Source: RUG11237 sp050874665
Lineage (GTDB): Bacteria > Bacillota > Clostridia > Lachnospirales > Lachnospiraceae
Assembly: GCA_050874665.1 (NCBI GenBank)
Contig: JBNMLC010000006.1
Coordinates: forward strand, 85,191-149,190
Direction of reading: 5' to 3'
Length of the DNA: 64,000 nucleotides
Shown: piece after piece, positions 60,385 through 64,000 of the stretch
Position numbering within the stretch: position 1 is the stretch's first letter
How the letters are laid out: the number at the start of each line of letters is the position of its first letter
Notes under the pieces: model-generated
What the model saw: the letters and a program-made list of their open reading frames with translations, nothing else
Told to the model about the DNA's origin: nothing
The model's database searches: none
Made by a program: the position numbers and the translations under genes

Positions 60385-60417
60385 AAAAAAGAAAGTCGTG
60401 AATTACTCGCGACTTTC
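60385..60417 (-). terminator. Terminator after the chemotaxis receptor
   Basis: On the minus strand GAAAGTCGCGA pairs with TCACGACTTTC and is followed by TTTTTT, 14 bases after the stop. Confidence 0.88.
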
Positions 60418-60431
60418 CTTTTCTTTTTGCT

Positions 60432-62453
60432 CTATTTCTTAATCTTAAACTTATCCACTGCATTAATCAATTCTTGTGCTGTTTCAATATTGCCGTTCGA
60501 CATTTCAGCAACCTGTGTGCTATTCGTATTAATAACAACCATATTTTCAGAAATTCTATAAGAATTATCTGACACGGCTGTAACTGCTGACGATAATTCA
60601 TTCAACGCTGTGCTGATATCATTCATTGCAGATGCATTGACTTCTGCAATGTGGTTGAAATTATCTGCGATTTGATTAATGGAAGTACCTGAACTCTGAT
60701 ACTCTTCTGCTACCGCAAGCATACGATCAAAGCTTTCCATGATATCTGTTTCAAACATATGTACTAATTCACTGGAAGCTCCTGATAATTCCTGAACAGA
60801 GGTTAATACATCCTGTAAACTGCTTTGAATCTCATTTGCCGCATCGGTTGTCTGTTCTGAAAGTGCTTTTACCTGCCCTGCCACTACAGCGAAGCCTTTT
60901 CCATGTTCTCCTGCTCTGGCAGCCTCAATATTGGCATTCAATGCAAGAAGACTTGTTTCATCTGCCACTGACAAAATTAAGTTTGACATGGAAGAAATAT
61001 TTTCAATTACTTTTACTTTCTCTAAGGCTGCTTTTAATTTTTCACTGCATGCAGTATATTTATTTTCTACGTTTTCTTTTGTTTTTACCGTATCACTGTG
61101 AATCTTCGCAGAGCTTTCACTAATGTTTTTCGCCAGTGATAACGCATTTCCAGCTTCCTGTGCAGATACCTTTGTATGATCATTCACTTCATGAGCCATT
61201 GCGTTTAACTCTGTCAATGCCGCTGATGATTCTTCCATATTAGAAGTGATATTAGTAACGGCATCTGCCGTTTCACTAATCTGACCAAAAATATCCGTCA
61301 GCATACCATTGATTTTTTCATCTGCCTGATAAATATTTTCACTGCTGGTATATACATTTCCAACAATACCATTCAATGTTTCTACTGTAGAGTTTAAACC
61401 TCGTACTGCCTCTCCAAATTCATCGTTACCTCTTGGTGTATCAGAATAAGTAAGGTTATATTGTGCCATTTCTTTCGCAAATCTGTTTACCTGTCCTACT
61501 GCTCTGGAAATCCATTTTCCAATAAATACAGAGATGACTGCACCTAAAATGATAGCCATAATCGCAACAACAATTTGGAGTACTCTTAATCTTTCTAAAA
61601 CATTTAACACTTCTGACTGCTTTACCGTAATAACCATCAGCCAGCCTGTTCCTTCTAACGGAGTATATGCAGTCAGATATTTCTCTCCACTTACAGTGTA
61701 GGTTTTTACACCGGTTGCCCCTGCTTTAAGTTCGTCAAGTAATCCCGCAAAGCCTGCATACTCTGATGTTTCATCTGCAATTGTTACTTGATTGTATACC
61801 GTACTCATATCTTTGTTAGCAACGAATTCTCCATTAGAATTTATCAGGAATCCATAACCTGATGTACCAATTTCTATATCCTGCACAACCGTATTAATTT
61901 CGTTCAAATCAATTACCCCACAAATTGTACCAAGAATGTTATCCCCATTTTTTATTGGCATAGTGAGTGTTGTGATAGAACGTTCTTTTTCGCTTTCCAC
62001 AAAAGGTTCTGTTACTACTCTTACATCTCCTGTAATCATTTTATAGAATTCTTCTTGGGACTGATCTTTGACAGAACCATCTTCTGCATAATATCCCATT
62101 CCATCATTTGTCATAATAAAAATATGTTCAAAGCCAAAAGGCTCGGCTTTTTCTTTTAAAACCGGCTCCTGCTTTTTCCAATCCATAGACTGTATTTCCG
62201 GAAGATTGGAAACATATTCCAATGCCTGATATTTATCTGCCAGAATATTAGAAAGAATCTTTTCTGAAGATGCCACCTCCCTCTGTAAATTTTCCTCTGT
62301 CAACTTAATGATGTTGCTGCTCATCATTTGGTACGACAGTGTAGAATTAATCACTGTAATCAATATTACCAAAATTACAATTGCCGCCAGAATTTTGTTT
62401 CCTGCTTTCACTACCTTGCGGCCGGTAGTATTTTCTCCTTTTCCTTTCGTCAT
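60432..62453 (-). CDS. Methyl-accepting chemotaxis protein
   Basis: A 673-residue transmembrane receptor. TM1 (about 18-40) is followed by an extracellular dCache-type sensor of about 245 residues, with the typical FIMTNDGMGYYAEDG and VTEPFVES. TM2 (about 285-308), HAMP, and a signalling domain follow. The hairpin tip is ETSLLALNANIEAARAGEHGKGFAVVAGQVKALSEQT-type (highly conserved). The ligand is unknown. No motility genes are nearby, so the receptor is probably an orphan gene for a distant flagellar system. A ribosome site AGGAGGAG precedes the start. Confidence 0.95.
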   Translation of the reverse strand: MTKGKGENTTGRKVVKAGNKILAAIVILVILITVINSTLSYQMMSSNIIKLTEENLQREVASSEKILSNILADKYQALEYVSNLPEIQSMDWKKQEPVLKEKAEPFGFEHIFIMTNDGMGYYAEDGSVKDQSQEEFYKMITGDVRVVTEPFVESEKERSITTLTMPIKNGDNILGTICGVIDLNEINTVVQDIEIGTSGYGFLINSNGEFVANKDMSTVYNQVTIADETSEYAGFAGLLDELKAGATGVKTYTVSGEKYLTAYTPLEGTGWLMVITVKQSEVLNVLERLRVLQIVVAIMAIILGAVISVFIGKWISRAVGQVNRFAKEMAQYNLTYSDTPRGNDEFGEAVRGLNSTVETLNGIVGNVYTSSENIYQADEKINGMLTDIFGQISETADAVTNITSNMEESSAALTELNAMAHEVNDHTKVSAQEAGNALSLAKNISESSAKIHSDTVKTKENVENKYTACSEKLKAALEKVKVIENISSMSNLILSVADETSLLALNANIEAARAGEHGKGFAVVAGQVKALSEQTTDAANEIQSSLQDVLTSVQELSGASSELVHMFETDIMESFDRMLAVAEEYQSSGTSINQIADNFNHIAEVNASAMNDISTALNELSSAVTAVSDNSYRISENMVVINTNSTQVAEMSNGNIETAQELINAVDKFKIKK

Positions 62454-62601
62454 AAAAAGCTCCTCCTATATAGTATTATATATGATTCCTCATTATGTAT
62501 ATTTTAACATATTTCATTGTGTTTTTCACCATTTTTTTATGACTTTTCACAATTTCTTAGGTATTTTTGGGGATACACGTTGCTACTATCCCAAAAAACA
62601 A

Positions 62602-62637
62602 GCAGGGCATTGCACCGTCTATGATGCAATACCCTGC
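62602..62637 (-). terminator. Terminator after the LRR protein
   Basis: On the minus strand GCAGGGTATTGCA pairs with TGCAATGCCCTGC (one G-T pair) and is followed by TTGTTTTTT. Confidence 0.85.
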
Positions 62638-62665
62638 TTTATGATTTATATGAGCAAACTAATTA

Positions 62666-64000
62666 CTATGCTCTTTTGTATGTTACTTTTTTACCTGCAC
62701 CTTTGTTCTTCAAAATCTTTTTATATGATTTTAATTTGCTTGCCGGTGCCTTAATGACTGCCTTCGAGTTAATTCCCTTAAATGCACTGCTTCCTACATT
62801 TTTATTGGTAAGCTTTGTTGTTCTGATTGTAATATTCTTCAAATTCTTACAGCCATAGAATGCCTTAGAACCAATCTTGTTTACCTTATTGTTTAATGTA
62901 ATCTTCTTTAATGATGTACACTTATAGAATGCTGCTTTTCCTATGCTTGTAAGCTTCTTGCTCATTGTAATTGCACTTAATTTCTTACAATTATAGAATG
63001 CTTTATCTCCAATGCTTGCTACATTCTTTCCTTCCTTCACTTTCGCAAGGTTGCTGCAGCCTGAGAATGCTTCTTTTCCAATCTTTGTTACGCTTGCAGG
63101 AATCTTAATTACCTTCAGCTTTTTATTTCCCTTAAACGCCTTATCAGCAACGGAGGTTACCTTGTAGGTTACACCTGCAATCTTTATTGCAGAAGGAATG
63201 TTTACGGTTGAGCTTGTTCCTGTATATCCTGTATATTCTACTGTCTTATTGCTTCCTGTTGCTGTCACTTTATAAGTTGCCTTACTTGACTTGTCTGTTA
63301 CTGTGTCACCATTTCCAATTGAAATTTGTGTTGGCTTAGGTGCATTTGTTACCTTCGGTGTATTTACCGGTGCCTGTGTTGGTGTTGGTGTCACTGTCGT
63401 TGTCGGTATTTGTGTCGGAACAACAGAAAGGATTGGTACATCTGTCAACATCGGTGTCACTGACGGACTAACGGTAACATCCGGAGCAGATACGATTTCC
63501 ATTTCTGCTGTTTCAAAATACGGATTCCTATCATTGCTGCTGTCTACCACATACGCCTTAAATACATATTTTCCTGCTTCTGTTGCAACAAAGCTTGCTT
63601 CTGATTCCGGACCGTAATTCTTTATAATAACTTCTTCTCCATTCAGTACATATGTAAACATATACAATGGTGTTCCCAGTGCTCCTGTTGCATTTGCTTT
63701 TAATTTGTAAGTATCTCCTACTTTATAAGTACCATCTGCTGTCAGACAGTGTACATTAAACTGTGTTAATGCCAGACTGGAATTACCTCCACTCTGTGTC
63801 GGTGTCGGAGTTTCTGTCGGTCTGCTTGTCGGTGTTACTGTCACTCCGCCTGTTGGTACTGCCGCATCCTGTTCTAAATCATACTCTTTTGTAACAGTTG
63901 CAGTTTTTCCTGTACCGTCAGTTACCACTACTTTTATTGTGTGGGCTCCTGCTGATGCATACTGCCATGTATAAGTATTTTCATTGCCATTCTGTACCGA
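62666..64000 (-). CDS. Surface protein with PKD-like domains and leucine-rich repeats, 5' end outside the window
   Basis: The reading frame is open to base 64000, so at least 444 residues of the C-terminal part are present. The first part (visible as TYTWQYASAGAHTIKVVV) is PKD-like, ending before a TPT-rich linker. A second Ig-like domain follows (FNVHCLTADGTYKVGDTYKL), then another PT-rich linker. About five BspA-type leucine-rich repeats close the protein (KKLKVIKIPASVTKIGKEAF and similar). No LPxTG is visible, and the Lys-rich end (KNKGAGKKVTYKRA) resembles other clostridial surface proteins. The function is likely adhesion; the start and signal peptide are outside. Confidence 0.85.
   Translation of the reverse strand, partial: SVQNGNENTYTWQYASAGAHTIKVVVTDGTGKTATVTKEYDLEQDAAVPTGGVTVTPTSRPTETPTPTQSGGNSSLALTQFNVHCLTADGTYKVGDTYKLKANATGALGTPLYMFTYVLNGEEVIIKNYGPESEASFVATEAGKYVFKAYVVDSSNDRNPYFETAEMEIVSAPDVTVSPSVTPMLTDVPILSVVPTQIPTTTVTPTPTQAPVNTPKVTNAPKPTQISIGNGDTVTDKSSKATYKVTATGSNKTVEYTGYTGTSSTVNIPSAIKIAGVTYKVTSVADKAFKGNKKLKVIKIPASVTKIGKEAFSGCSNLAKVKEGKNVASIGDKAFYNCKKLSAITMSKKLTSIGKAAFYKCTSLKKITLNNKVNKIGSKAFYGCKNLKNITIRTTKLTNKNVGSSAFKGINSKAVIKAPASKLKSYKKILKNKGAGKKVTYKRA

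Overview
The window is a low-GC stretch of a Gram-positive chromosome, most likely from a clostridial gut bacterium of the Lachnospiraceae. Support comes from AGGAGG-type ribosome binding sites, the era-yqzL-recO-glyS and rpsO-pnp-apt-rel gene orders, a sodium-pumping decarboxylase operon, a BadF/DUF2229 dehydratase activator of about 1400 residues, and exported proteins with PTATPE linkers. I saw no rRNA or tRNA genes, insertion sequences, CRISPR array or prophage. Most genes are on the minus strand.

Layout. 1-5980: housekeeping genes read leftwards as truA, then rpsO-pnp-apt-rel, with rel cut by the left edge. 6069-7568: a two-component pair on the plus strand, converging on a lasso-peptide locus. 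7731-17689 (minus): the lasso locus, read from right to left. It holds a B2 leader protease, a c-di-GMP-I riboswitch with an exported transglutaminase-like protein, the C cyclase, a 52-residue precursor followed by a terminator-like hairpin, an HprK-like kinase, an ABC exporter, a polyprenyl-phosphate sugar transferase and a PqqD-like B1. 17775-23355: eno, a polysaccharide deacetylase, a ComFB-like gene, a sigma-like protein without region 4, an inactive-looking rhomboid, and corA with a small leader ORF.

23686-27939: the dehydratase activator. 28021-30754: a second peptide system, made of a consensus promoter, a 67-residue GGG-leader peptide with a zinc-finger-like Cys/His pattern, a strong terminator, and a C39-peptidase ABC exporter. 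30889-38520 (minus): punA-cdd-hisS, then ppx-ppk-HAD and an HD-domain gene. 38730-41266 (plus): an ABC-F ATPase and a PHP-domain phosphoesterase. 41390-46580 (minus): a decarboxylase or transcarboxylase operon with both 12S-type and 5S-type carboxyltransferases, one biotin carrier and the membrane pump. 46742-52061: a D-Ala-D-Ala carboxypeptidase and a 1332-residue subtilase. 52204-60332: deoB, M16 peptidase, era, yqzL, recO, a lipoprotein and glyS. 60432-64000: a chemotaxis receptor and a truncated leucine-rich-repeat surface protein.

The most interesting parts are the two secreted-peptide systems, the c-di-GMP riboswitch controlling a surface protein inside the lasso locus, and the structured leader ORF before corA. 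All functional calls come from reading motifs in the sequence; no database search was run.
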